64,000 nucleotides of DNA from Mycoplasmopsis mustelae. Its GTDB lineage: Bacteria; Bacillota_I; Bacilli_A; Mycoplasmatales; Metamycoplasmataceae. Position numbers and translations under genes: made by a program. Location of the stretch: positions 124,001 to 188,000 of the forward strand of contig NZ_SOCN01000001.1 in assembly GCF_004365095.1 (NCBI RefSeq), written 5' to 3'. Below, piece by piece: positions 31,032 through 40,282 of the stretch. The notes under the pieces are model-generated. The model did no database searches. It was not told the DNA's origin and saw nothing but the letters and a program-made list of their open reading frames with translations. How positions within the stretch are numbered: the first letter of the stretch is position 1; every line of letters begins with the position of its first letter.

Positions 31032-32216
31032 TTATTTACCGATAGTATTTTTAATGACCCTTCAGAATTCTGTTTCTGCATTCTGTATAATTCTATATGA
31101 ATTAAAACCAACTTTTGGTCCTCAAGGGTCGTTTTTCTTTGTTGAAAGTGCAATTAGTGCATTTGAAAGTTGTTTAATTGATTCATCGCTTAAATTTGAA
31201 TTAAATAAACCAACATTATAAGGTAAGACATCCGTTACTGAAAAAATTTCTATTTTTTCATTTTTTCTTTTCACTTCAAATGCATCTTTATTTGCTTTAA
31301 ATTTAGTGTAAGCATATGAACCTTCATTATCAAAGAATATGTGTTTATTTGAAAAATTAGGTTCATTCATTTGTTTTAATTTACCTTTAACAAAGCTATT
31401 TTTATAATTATTTGATGTTGCCAATTTGGCTAATGAAGTGAATTCTGAACCAAAATGTTTTTTAAGTAGAGCTTCAGGAAGAATATACTTAGACCCAGAG
31501 TCAGTATCTCCAAACACTATTCCGAATTTTATAAATTTCTTTAAATCTTTTTTATCTCAGGCATCTTTAATTTCAGTAATTTGTTGATCAGTTCCTACTA
31601 AAATTATCGCACCGCGTTGATATGGCACTAAAGACTCATTATAAAACGCTTCATAAATTGAACCATTTCATTTATTTCCAGCCGTTGTATCATCTCACTT
31701 ATCGCGTGGAATACGGTGAAACAAATCATTTTCTGCTTTTGCAATTTTCCTTAAATCGTCATTTTCACTACCATCAGAATATCCGCCTTTTGATTGTTGA
31801 GAATTAAAATCATATTCAATATCACCATTAAATTGTTTGGTCAAAGTTTGTAATTTAATTTTTAAACCAGCGTTTAAAATATCAGTTTTTTTAGTCAATA
31901 AACTGCCTGCAGATACAAAGGCGACATCGGCGACATCTTTTTTAATCTCATCTGCATTGATAACATAATCATCAGTACTTTTAAAATTAATTTTAACTTT
32001 AAGTTTTGAACCTTGTGTAACTAATTGAGTATTGAGTTTGTTTTCAAAATCAACCTTCAAATTGCTAATTTCATTAGGTGATAAATCATAAGGTGACGTT
32101 AAATTAAGTTTAATAATATTACGATTTCTATTTTGTTGAGCGCACGAAACAGTAATAGCAAACGATAATGCCGTTACTGATATAATTGAAGTTGTTAATA
32201 GTTTTTTAAATTTCAT
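31032..32216 (-). CDS. p37/Cypl-like thiamine-pyrophosphate-binding lipoprotein, 394 aa
   Basis: Substrate-binding lipoprotein of an ABC importer, related to p37 (Cypl) of M. hyorhinis, whose structure binds thiamine pyrophosphate. Lipobox ITVSC (Cys25). Typical segments are ADVAFVSAGSLL, YQRGAIILVG and FGDTDSGSKYILPEALLKKH. ATG at 32216 with AGGAGAA; an upstream in-frame TTG/ATG extension (to 32258) would run into the riboswitch and is rejected. TGA-Trp at 31695 and 31122. The TPP riboswitch in its leader independently supports a thiamine ligand. Confidence 0.88.
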
Positions 32217-32238
32217 TTTTTCTCCTACATATAATATA

Positions 32239-32344
32239 GGACAGAAAAAAATATACAAGAAAGACTCGCCACGCTAGCATTACCTAGATCGGCTAATAAG
32301 AGTATTTCTCAACCTGTAGTAACGTACTACAAGTACCTCTGTCC
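32239..32344 (-). promoter_or_regulatory. TPP riboswitch in the p37-like gene leader
   Basis: Read on the minus strand, the leader contains the THI-element core: GGTTGAGAAATACTC (variant of CTGAGAAATACCC), then GCCGATCTAGGTAATGCTAG and CGTGGCGAG (variant of CCTGATCTGGATAATGCCAGCG...GGGA). A perfect hairpin TGTAGTA-CGT-TACTACA occupies the P3 position. The ends GGACAGA (32338-32344) and TCTGTCC (32239-32245) can pair as an outer stem. The AGGAG site of the gene follows 15 bases later, so control may act on translation. Confidence 0.88.
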
Positions 32345-32352
32345 ACATATTT

Positions 32353-32358
32353 ATTATA
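32353..32358 (-). promoter_or_regulatory. -10 box of the riboswitch/p37 promoter
   Basis: TATAAT on the minus strand, in the extended form TAGTATAAT, 8 bases before the first riboswitch base. No clear -35. It directly follows the rpmF terminator. Confidence 0.6.
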
Positions 32359-32376
32359 CTAAAATAATAAAATTTA

Positions 32377-32405
32377 TAAAAAATAACAACTGTATATCAG
32401 TTGTT
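32377..32405 (-). terminator. rpmF terminator
   Basis: Minus strand: 8-bp stem (32398-32405 with 32385-32392), 5-base loop, followed by ATTTTTT. Confidence 0.8.
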
Positions 32406-32419
32406 TTCATATCAAATAA

Positions 32420-32623
32420 TTATTTTTGAATTCTATCGTTCAATGCAACAAAGTGTTTAACTTTTTCGCCTTTGTAAAAACCACAATATCTGCATGCCAC
32501 GTGCTGTTCAATTAACTCAGAACAATTGGTGCATTTTACTAAATTTGGTAAATCTAAAGCACTATGTGTTTGTCTTTTGTGTTTACGTTGTTTAGATGTT
32601 TTACGTTTTGGTACAATAGCCAC
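32420..32623 (-). CDS. rpmF: 50S ribosomal protein L32, 67 aa
   Basis: N-terminal MAIVPKRKTSKQRKHKRQTH is the L32 basic tail. The zinc ribbon CTNCSELIEQHVACRYC has two CxxC pairs and so would bind zinc. Normal length; AGGAGGAA site upstream of ATG 32623. Single-gene unit with its own terminator. Confidence 0.97.
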   Translation of the reverse strand: MAIVPKRKTSKQRKHKRQTHSALDLPNLVKCTNCSELIEQHVACRYCGFYKGEKVKHFVALNDRIQK

Positions 32624-32770
32624 GGTTCCTCCTTTTGTGGTCTTTTTTTAAGAAATCGTTGATGATTTCAATAGCTTTTCAATTATATTAAAAATTATTT
32701 ATTTTATAAATAAATTTAATATGAAATTTAAAATAACCATAATTAGGTAAAAATAATTATAATATGAATT

Positions 32771-33709
32771 ATGAAATCTGTAAGCAAAAATATAAAAATA
32801 GGCATTGTTGTAGAATATAATCCTATGCATAATGGTCATATTTATCAATTAAATTGAATTAAAGAAAATTTTCCTGATAGCAAAATTATTATAGCAATGT
32901 CTGAAAAATATTCACAACGCGGCGAAATTATTTGCATACCTTTCTGAAAAAGAAAATTAATGGCTAAAAAATATGGTGTAAATAAGGTAATTAAGTTAAA
33001 AACAAAAATTTCTGCTCAAGCAGCACATATTTTTGCCTCCGAAGCAATTAAACTACTTTCAAAACAAAAGATTAATTACTTAGTTTTTGGTTCAGAAACT
33101 AGTGACATAAATATTTTTATACAAATTGCAAATATTATTAAAAATAATTCAAATTTGTATAATGAATTGGTTAAAAAATATCTAAAACAAAAAGGAAATA
33201 GTTTTCCTAAGGCTACAAGTTTAGCATTAAGTAAGCTTTGTGGATATCAAATTAATCAACCTAATGATATATTAGGCTTGGAGTATGTAAAAATCATTGT
33301 CAATAATAATTTAAATATCACACCAATTGTAATTAAAAGAACAATAGGATTTCACTCTGAAGAAATAAGCGGTAGTTTTGCTAGCGCGAGCAAATTAAGA
33401 CAAATGTTAAAAAACAATTTAAACATTGAACAATATTCACCATTTAAACTAAATAAAATTAAACCAAAGTATTTAATTGAAAACACTTACCCAAAGTTTC
33501 AAAAAATAGTTTCTAAACTCTCAGCACAGGAAATAGCACAATTTCATATGGTTAATGAGGGGATAGAAAATTTATTTAAAAAAAATATAAATTTACCAAA
33601 TTATGAGGCTTTTATAAATGCTTGTATAAGCAAAAGGTATACAGCAAGTCGCATAAAACGAACATATTTGTATGTTCTTTTAAAAATTAAAAAATATAAT
33701 ATTAACTAA
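32771..33709 (+). CDS. tmcAL: tRNA(Met) cytidine acetate ligase-like protein (TmcAL/YlbM), 312 aa
   Basis: Nucleotidyltransferase-fold enzyme that in Bacillus makes N4-acetylcytidine at the wobble position of elongator tRNA-Met from acetate and ATP. The N-terminus IVVEYNPMHNGHIYQL has the HxGH-type motif. The central FGSETSD and SASKLRQ segments also match. It is shorter than the roughly 400-residue Bacillus protein, lacking part of the C-terminal region. Start at ATG 32771; three TGA-Trp codons near the N-terminus. Acetate for the reaction could come from the Pta-AckA route. Ends tail to tail, overlapping the next gene by 4 bp. Confidence 0.85.
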
Positions 33710-34956
33710 AAAGTTTTGATATTGTATGGTTCTATATTTTGCAAACTAAAATCACTATTATTAACTAAAATTTGTTTTTTTGTTGTATCTATATATAATT
33801 TGACAAATAATAAATTTGAATCAAATAATTTTGATGTTATCTTGATACTAACACTGCGAGCTACCGGAAAGTGAAAGTAATAGGTTTTTTGTTCAATTTG
33901 TTTAATTATGAAGGTATTTAAAATATCATAATAATTAATTTGATATAGTGGATGCGTTTGTTCAATTTGTTGTTTTTGTTGAATGTAAACAAAACCAAAA
34001 TCAATTGGTGAAAAACCAATAAGTTTAATCAACATTTTTATTTTATCTATTAAGTAAAAATATCCATATTTTTCAAATATAAAAAAATCTTGTAATGAAA
34101 AAACCGGAATATAAGAGGTTTTAAAACATTTTAAAATATCTTTTATAGTTAATAAAAAATTTGATGTAGTGATAAATTTATAAAAATATCCACTAAAAAT
34201 ACCACTAGATTCAAAATGTTTAAAATCTGCTATATTATCTTCATAAATATATAATTCAATATTATATTTAGTGGTGAAAAAACTAAGTGCTGATTTAGTG
34301 TTTTCGTATGATTTTAAACTATTTTCTTTTTTTGCTCCCTTTAATTCCGAAGCAATATTTTTTATTAATATCCCACTAATATTAAAAATTTTTCTAAGCT
34401 CAATGACTATTGTCTTGAGGTTTTCAACAATTAATTCGCCACCCATTGCAATTTCATTGACATCATATTTTTTTGTTGCTACCATATCATCCAAAATTAT
34501 AAACTTAGTATTTGTAGCTGTTTTTTCTATTGTTTCATCATTTATTTCTATTTCTTGGCTTATTTTTTTTTGAATTACTTTTGGAATGTTAAAGATGTTC
34601 ATAAAATCTAATTCACAAATAATTGAAATATTTACGAATGAATTAATTTCATTTATGAAATCTCTTAAAATATTTAGTTTTTTTTCTTTTTCTTTTTTAT
34701 TTTCAACAGAAAATTTAGACATTTTATCTAAATATAAGAAATCTTGATTATAAAAATATAAATAAATATCAGGAATAACTAAAACAAATTTAGAACCGGA
34801 ATCCTTAGTGTTTTTTAATTTCAAATATAGTTCTTGAAAATATTCATTATTTTTTTCTGAATTAGTTTTAGTGATAATATCAATGTCTAAAAAAATATAA
34901 TGAGAATTATCAAAATTATGAGAAGTTTGTGACCAAGAATGTTTCAAATAATACAT
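33706..34956 (-). CDS. Unknown protein, possibly degenerate FtsA/PilM-like actin fold, 416 aa
   Basis: ATG at 34956 (41-bp overlap with holA), TAG at 33706. No family is certain. Residues 151-190 (KFIILDDMVATKKYDVNEIA, then MGGELIVENLKTIVIEL) resemble the phosphate-2 and adenosine motifs of FtsA-type actin proteins (I-D-x-G-x-x-T ... x-GGExIT-DI). An early strand FLDIDI (22-27) could be a decayed phosphate-1 motif. The canonical Gly/Thr of the phosphate loop are lost, so ATP binding is doubtful. The rest is rich in aromatic and Ile/Lys residues. In M. genitalium the matching place next to holA also carries a hypothetical gene. The actin-fold idea is a hypothesis. Confidence 0.75.
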   Translation of the reverse strand: MYYLKHSWSQTSHNFDNSHYIFLDIDIITKTNSEKNNEYFQELYLKLKNTKDSGSKFVLVIPDIYLYFYNQDFLYLDKMSKFSVENKKEKEKKLNILRDFINEINSFVNISIICELDFMNIFNIPKVIQKKISQEIEINDETIEKTATNTKFIILDDMVATKKYDVNEIAMGGELIVENLKTIVIELRKIFNISGILIKNIASELKGAKKENSLKSYENTKSALSFFTTKYNIELYIYEDNIADFKHFESSGIFSGYFYKFITTSNFLLTIKDILKCFKTSYIPVFSLQDFFIFEKYGYFYLIDKIKMLIKLIGFSPIDFGFVYIQQKQQIEQTHPLYQINYYDILNTFIIKQIEQKTYYFHFPVARSVSIKITSKLFDSNLLFVKLYIDTTKKQILVNNSDFSLQNIEPYNIKTF

Positions 34957-35851
34957 TAGCTCCTACCCCCTCACTTTTGAGTTGCAAATCTAATATAGCT
35001 AAATTAAGTAAAATATTTCTTATTTTTTCTATACCATATAATTTAATAATATTCAAAAATTTACGATATCTTCAATCTTGTAATTTTAATTTGAACATAA
35101 TTTCGTTATCACTTAGCATCATTTTTTTGTATTGATAAATATTCTCAGTAATACTAAAAATATTAAAAATTTGAACTAGCAAAACCATTTCACTTTCCCC
35201 TTCTTTTATTCTTTCTACAAATTTACTAAATATTTTACCTAAATCTCCAGTTTCTAATGCATTTGACAATGCAAAAGGATTATTAATCCTATATTCAAAA
35301 ACAAAATCATCAATTACTTTTATGTCAATTATTGAACTTGATTGGGTTATTTTATCAACTTCTTTTAAGATAATAGATAAATTATCAGGTAATTTTTCTA
35401 AAAGATAAATTAAGTCACTTTGTGAAATTTTACAATTTTTATTTTTTATATATTCTTTTATTTGTTCCCTTACTTGTAAACGACTTAGTTTTTCAAAGTT
35501 TAAACATTGAAAGGTATTTTTAATAAACTCAGTAAATTCATTCTTTGCATAGTTCGCTTGATTTAAAACAAAAATAACTTTATTTTTTAAAACTTTAGAA
35601 AATATTTTTTTAAACGTCTCTATGCTTTGCAAATTTTTTTCTGTTAATTTAGTTGTACTAAAGTAAGGAAGGTTATAAATTATAAATAATTTTTTTTCCT
35701 CAAATAGATTTTCAAACAAAATTTGTTCTAAAATTTCGTTAATTTCATAATTTTCACGATATATAAAAATATTTTCTTGATGAAAATCTTGTTTAAATTT
35801 ATTTAATTCACGCTCTATAAAAAACTCTTCTTCACTATATAAAAAATACAT
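34916..35851 (-). CDS. holA: DNA polymerase III delta subunit, 311 aa
   Basis: Clamp-loader subunit that opens the sliding clamp. N-terminal MYFLYSEEEFFIERELNKF matches the family start (Y-x-G/S-x-E-x-x-L/F). Middle and C-terminal segments (LLEKLPDNLSIILKEVDKI; FALSNALETGDLGKIFSKF) match the HolA pattern of family repeats. Sequence conservation in this family is low, but the gene order holA beside comEC fits MG315-MG316. TGA-Trp at 35072. Confidence 0.82.
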
Positions 35852-35890
35852 AAAATTATTATAATAAATTATTTTTTTTAATATAACAAC

Positions 35891-37171
35891 TTATTTATTC
35901 ATTAAAACTTTCGCTTCTCTAAATTTGAAATAATACATAACTCCTAAGCAACTTTTATACAACATCACAACAATAATTTCTTTATTAAAAATAAAATCTA
36001 AATTTATAGCGATAACAAATTTTTTAAGAAGATAAATAATATTCATGATACTTGCCGATAATAAATATCCAATAATTGGGAATCAAAATAATATTAAAGA
36101 TAACAATAAAATTACTTCATATATCAAACCAAATAATGGAGCAATAAAAATTGATAAAAGGTTAATTTGTTTACTTAAAAAACTTATAAATAACACAGAA
36201 ATAAATCATAAAAAGAATGAAATATAAACTCTATCTTTAAACGTTTTGAAATTCTTGGTAAATAAAAGTAAATAACTTAATGAAAAAGTTATAAAAAGTC
36301 CTATACCAACATAATTTTGATTATTTATTAATAAACATATAAAAGCAATAAATAAGTATCTATTTTCATTTTTTGCAAAAATTTTCTTTTTTGGGATCGT
36401 TTTAAACATAAAAGCACGATTTACTGAAAAACTTCAACTACACACAAACCAATAAATTCATATAAAAACTGTTGCAATTCATTTATGTTTTTTAAAAATC
36501 CTTTCAAATACTGCATAAATAATATTAAAATGAAAACCACTAATAATCAAAATATGTAGAATACCTATTTCACTAACATCAGATAATAATTGAGATTCAC
36601 CGTAAGTATAACCAAAAGTCATTGGTATAAGTGTTTGTTTATAACCATCATATCCTGAATAAAATTTAAAAAGTCAATGTCTAAAATCTCAATTAGTGAG
36701 TTCTGTAGTTTGTTTTATTATGATTTGATGTTTTTCTTTGTTTAAAATTCCTTGAATATTTAAAAATTGATACAAATGAAAATCTTGTTTTTGCAAATTA
36801 GTAACTGAAAATTTAAGATTAAAATAGTTTCTTACTTCTATTATCTTATTTTTTATTCCAATAACTTGAAAGTTTGCATTAATTTCTTTGTCATATCAAA
36901 ATGTATAAAGTAAATTCTTAATTTGATAAAATAATAGCAATATTAGCAAAAACGAAATTATTCATATGATATATAGTCGCAAAAAGTAAATTTGAATACT
37001 AAAACAAACAACTCAAAAACCTAATAAATTTCAATTGAAATCATTTAACAATACATAAAAAACACTTATGATTAAGAATGCATTAAATGATGCTATTCTA
37101 GAATCAAAAAGGTTTTTAATTTTTCTATTGTTTTTGGGCCAATACCAGAAATTTTGGAAATATCGTTTCAT
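35891..37171 (-). CDS. comEC: ComEC/Rec2-family DNA channel protein, short form, 426 aa
   Basis: Membrane channel thought to pass single-stranded DNA during uptake. The competence-domain signature is visible in EIGILHILIISGFHFNIIYA (near residue 200), and many hydrophobic helices follow. At 426 aa it lacks the C-terminal metallo-beta-lactamase domain of Bacillus ComEC (776 aa). I place the start at ATG 37171, giving MKRYFQNFWYW and a 79-bp overlap with comEA; the frame is open throughout with many TGA-Trp codons. A later start is possible. Confidence 0.82.
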
Positions 37172-37590
37172 GAAACCTGTTTCCCTTTTTGTTCTTTAAA
37201 ATCAAAAATCTTTTTTGCATAACCTTTACCTATACCAAACAAAATTAATTGACTATCATCTCTAAGATCTTCTCAATTTAATTTATAGTCTTTAAATGGA
37301 ACATAAATTTCTTTGTTTTCAACAGCCAAATCATCCAAATTAAATGCAGAGGTATCACCTTGTGGCATCACCTTATTAATAAAAAATAATTCACGATACG
37401 TTAGATGTTTCGCACTTTCATGCACTCCTGGATGCTTAAATGCCCCTTTTAAAATATAACGCTTAGATTTCGTAATTTCCTTCCTTTCGATGTTTTGAGT
37501 GGATTTTTGAAAAGTATAATATCCAACCGTTCCTATGATTGTAAAGAAGAAAATTATTAAAATAATGTATTTAAATATTTTTTGTTTCAT
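37093..37590 (-). CDS. comEA: ComEA-like DNA-binding competence protein, 165 aa
   Basis: Membrane-anchored DNA receptor. N-terminal transmembrane helix (about 7-27), then an SLBB-like segment (ILKGAFKHPGVHE ... ENKEIYVPF) and a C-terminal helix-hairpin-helix pair (LFGIGKGYAKKIFDFKEQKG and ISGIGPKTIEKLKTF). TGA-Trp at 37273 and later. The pair comEA-comEC is the core DNA-uptake module; whether this organism is competent is unknown, and salvage of DNA is an alternative role. Confidence 0.88.
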
Positions 37591-37696
37591 ACTTTGCTTA
37601 TAAAAAAATTTTTAATACGAACATTTTATAAACCAAAAAAGAACTATTTTTTTAAATTTCTTATTTTTAAAGTAAAATTTCATTCGAAGGAGTTAT

Positions 37697-38797
37697 ATGT
37701 CATTAAAAGCGGGAATTGTCGGTTTACCAAACGTAGGTAAAAGTACTTTATTTAGTGCAATTACACGTAAACAAGTTGAAGCAAGCAACTATGCATTCAC
37801 AACTATTGAACCTAATGTTTCGTCAGTTCCTTTAATAGATCCTAGATTAAAAGAAATCGCTAAATTAGTTAATCCAAAAAAAATAATTTGAGCAACTTTT
37901 GATTTTGTAGACATTGCCGGTTTAGTTCAAGGCGCATCCAAAGGTGAGGGTTTAGGAAATAAATTTTTAGCAAACATTCGAGAAGTTGACGCAATCATTC
38001 ATGTAATTCGTTGTTTTTTAGATAAAAACATAATGCATGTTGCTAATTCAGTAGATCCAATTCGTGATAAAGATGTGATTAATACAGAACTAATTTTAGC
38101 TGATTTAGAAACGATAAACAACGTTTTAAATCGTGTTGCCAAAAAAGCAAAATCCGGTGATAAAGAAGCTCTAATTGAACAAAACGCAGCACTTAAAATT
38201 AAATTAGCTTTAGAACGAGAAATTCCTGTACGAGAAGTAGTTTTAGATGAAAGCGAATTAAAATATGTTAAAGGTTACCATCTTTTAACACATAAACCAA
38301 TTATCTATGTCGCTAATTTAAGTAATGAACAACTTTTAAACCTATCAAACGATACAATGTTTAATAATTTAAAAGATTCATTAAAAGATTATGAAACAGT
38401 AATACCAATTTCGGTAAAAATTGAATCAGAATTAATTGAAATTGAAGATGAAAGCGAAAAAAACGAATTTTTACAAGCATACGGAATCACCACCAGTGGT
38501 TTAGATTTACTAACCAAACAAGCTTTTAATTTACTAAATCTAAAAACATATTTTACTGCAGGCGAAATGGAAGCTCGTGCTTGAGTATTTGTTAATGGTT
38601 GAAATGCTCCAAAATGTGCCGGAATCATTCATAGTGATTTTGAAAAAAAATTTATTAAAGCTGAAGTAATTTCTTATCAAGACTACATTAATTGCGGTGG
38701 TGAACTTGGTGCTAAAAACACAGGAAAAATGCGACAAGAAGGCAAATCATATATTATGCAAGATGGCGATGTCTGTCACTTTAAATTTGGTAAATAA
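37697..38797 (+). CDS. ychF: Redox-regulated ATPase YchF (Ola1), 366 aa
   Basis: Obg-family ribosome-associated P-loop ATPase. G1 [11 protein letters not shown]3-like [17 protein letters not shown], the NxxE-type NLSNEQ in place of NKxD (why the family prefers ATP), and the C-terminal TGS domain ending in [11 protein letters not shown]. Length equals the usual 363-366. ATG at 37697 with GAAGGAG site. Confidence 0.95.
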
Positions 38798-38806
38798 CCA
38801 AATTTT

Positions 38807-38880
38807 GGGGGTTTAGTATAGTGGTATTATGACAGTCTCCAAAACTGAGGATAAGGGTTCGATTCCTTTAACCCCCGCCA
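38807..38880 (+). tRNA. tRNA-Trp, anticodon CCA
   Basis: 74 bases. Acceptor stem GGGGGTT pairs with AACCCCC; T arm AAGGG-TTCGATT-CCTTT; anticodon loop CTCCAAA with CCA at 38839-38841; the 3' CCA is encoded. The D stem is weak (about three pairs), and the first anticodon-stem pair is A-A. This tRNA reads UGG; the UGA-reading tRNA-Trp(UCA) must lie elsewhere. Confidence 0.93.
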
Positions 38881-38894
38881 AATCAACATTGATC

Positions 38895-38921
38895 AAAGTT
38901 CCTATTTTTGGGAACTTTTTA
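38895..38921 (+). terminator. Terminator after tRNA-Trp
   Basis: 8-bp stem AAAGTTCC/GGAACTTT (38895-38902 with 38911-38918), 8-base loop, followed by T residues. Confidence 0.78.
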
Positions 38922-38968
38922 ATACTTTAAAATTATAAAATAGCCTTGTTTTAATTTTTTCTAAAATT

Positions 38969-39001
38969 TTGTTTCAAAAAAAAAAAAAAAAAAACTATAA
39001 T
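38969..39001 (+). promoter_or_regulatory. Putative phase-variable promoter of the repeat lipoprotein
   Basis: TTGTTT (38969-38974) as -35 and a perfect TATAAT (38996-39001) as -10, separated by 21 bases made of C, nineteen A, and C. Change in the A-run would move spacing toward or away from the 17-base optimum. The same design controls vlp lipoprotein genes of M. hyorhinis. About 80 bases separate the -10 from the ATG; a 9-bp stem-loop (39047-39072) lies in that leader. Confidence 0.7.
38976..38994 (+). repeat. Homopolymer run of 19 A
   Basis: Longest single-base run in the window; located exactly in the -35/-10 spacer of the lipoprotein gene at 39085. Confidence 0.95.
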
Positions 39002-39084
39002 TATTTTTTCTTTTTTGTAATAATAAAATTACATTTATTTATATTTTTAAACTTATTTATATGTAAGTTTAAAAGAAAGGAATT

Positions 39085-40242
39085 ATGAAAACAAAGAAAA
39101 AATTATGATTCTTTATATCTTCGACATTGTCGCTTGCTACTGCTACTTCAGTAGCGGCCGCATGTGGAAACCAACAAACAAATACAAACAAAAATGTTAA
39201 AACAAATGATGAAGTTGTGAAATTAGTGTCAAAAGCACAAGTTACTACAAAAGTTGACTTAGCAGCAAATGGTATTAATTTAAAGAACTCAGTTGGAACA
39301 AGAACATTCTTATATCCAGCCGCTACTGCTGAAAACTATATGCATTCAGATGGTAGTTTTACATTTGGCTTACACGAAAAACCATTAACAAATGCAACCG
39401 GTGAATGAACAGCTTTTGCAATTAAAGTTAAAGAACAAAATGATAATACACCAGTAGAACCATTATCAATCAAAAAAGCTACAGCAACTGCCGACACAAC
39501 TAAAGATCCTTTAAAACATGAACCACGTTTATTTTTCACTTTTGACGCTACACATAACAATGCATTAGATGTAGATTCATTCTATACTTTTGAGTTCTAT
39601 AAAAATGATGGAAGCGAAAGAATTGTTTATTCAAATGAAAACATTCAAAACAAAAAAAATATCTTCTCTACAAAGATTTTAAATGATCAAACAATAGATC
39701 CAACCAAATATGGTGTTCAAGCAAATACTGCAGCGGTTCAAAAAATCGAATTTTTACATCCGGCCGCTAGAGATGAAAATTATTTAGCAAAAAGTGATGG
39801 TAGTTTTACATTCGGACTTCACGCACAACCATTAGTAGGTGTTACCGGTGAATGAGTTGCAATAGCAACCGAAGTTAGAGGTTTAGATGATAATACCTTA
39901 AAACCAAATGGTCAAATTGTTAAAGCTGAAGCAACAGCTGACGAAACACAAGATCCAACAAAATCTGGTGAATATCGTCTATTCTTTACTTTTGATGCAA
40001 CAAATAAAAACGCATTAAATAAAGATAGCTTTTACACATTTACATTTTTCAAAAAAGATGGTAGTCAAAAAATTGTTTACTCTGAAGCAAACATTAAAGG
40101 AAGTAAAAATACATTCTCTACAAAACCAATAGATAAAGCACAAAAAGTAAAACCTACCCCAAAAACAGTTCAACCAACAAATACCCCAAAAACTACTAAT
40201 CAACCTACAACAACAACCCAACCATCAACACCAGCAGCTTAA
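39085..40242 (+). CDS. Repeat-containing surface lipoprotein, 385 aa, likely phase-variable antigen
   Basis: ATG at 39085 with AAAGGAATT site. Lipobox AAAC (about Cys27), then a polar linker. Two imperfect copies of a roughly 127-residue domain follow (72-197 and 220-347), each with a SDGSFTFGLH motif, a GEW motif, a FFTFDAT motif and a SFYTF motif. The tail (about 350-385) is Pro/Thr/Gln-rich low complexity. Three in-frame TGA-Trp. The repeat layout, surface anchor and A-run promoter point to a variable antigen or adhesin. The domain family is not known to me; it looks like an all-beta module. Confidence 0.9.
39298..39675 (+). repeat. Internal domain repeat, copy 1
   Basis: Encodes residues 72-197 of the lipoprotein. 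Shares SDGSFTFGLH, FFTFDATHNNAL and IVYSNENI-type segments with copy 2. Confidence 0.85.
39742..40125 (+). repeat. Internal domain repeat, copy 2
   Basis: Encodes residues 220-347; two residues longer than copy 1 and diverged, so the duplication is not recent. Confidence 0.85.
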
Positions 40243-40251
40243 TAAGCTTAT

Positions 40252-40282
40252 AAAAAATAATCCTCACAAAGGATTATTTTTT
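40252..40282. terminator. Bidirectional terminator between lipoprotein and prmC
   Basis: Stem AAAAAATAATCC/GGATTATTTTTT (40252-40263 with 40271-40282), 7-base loop. It ends the lipoprotein gene on the plus strand and prmC on the minus strand; the prmC stop codon (40274-40276) is inside the stem. Confidence 0.85.

Noticed and set aside
32217-32258. N-terminal extension of the p37-like protein upstream of the lipoprotein signal
   Set aside because: The extra residues run into the riboswitch leader, and the good ribosome site precedes ATG 32216.
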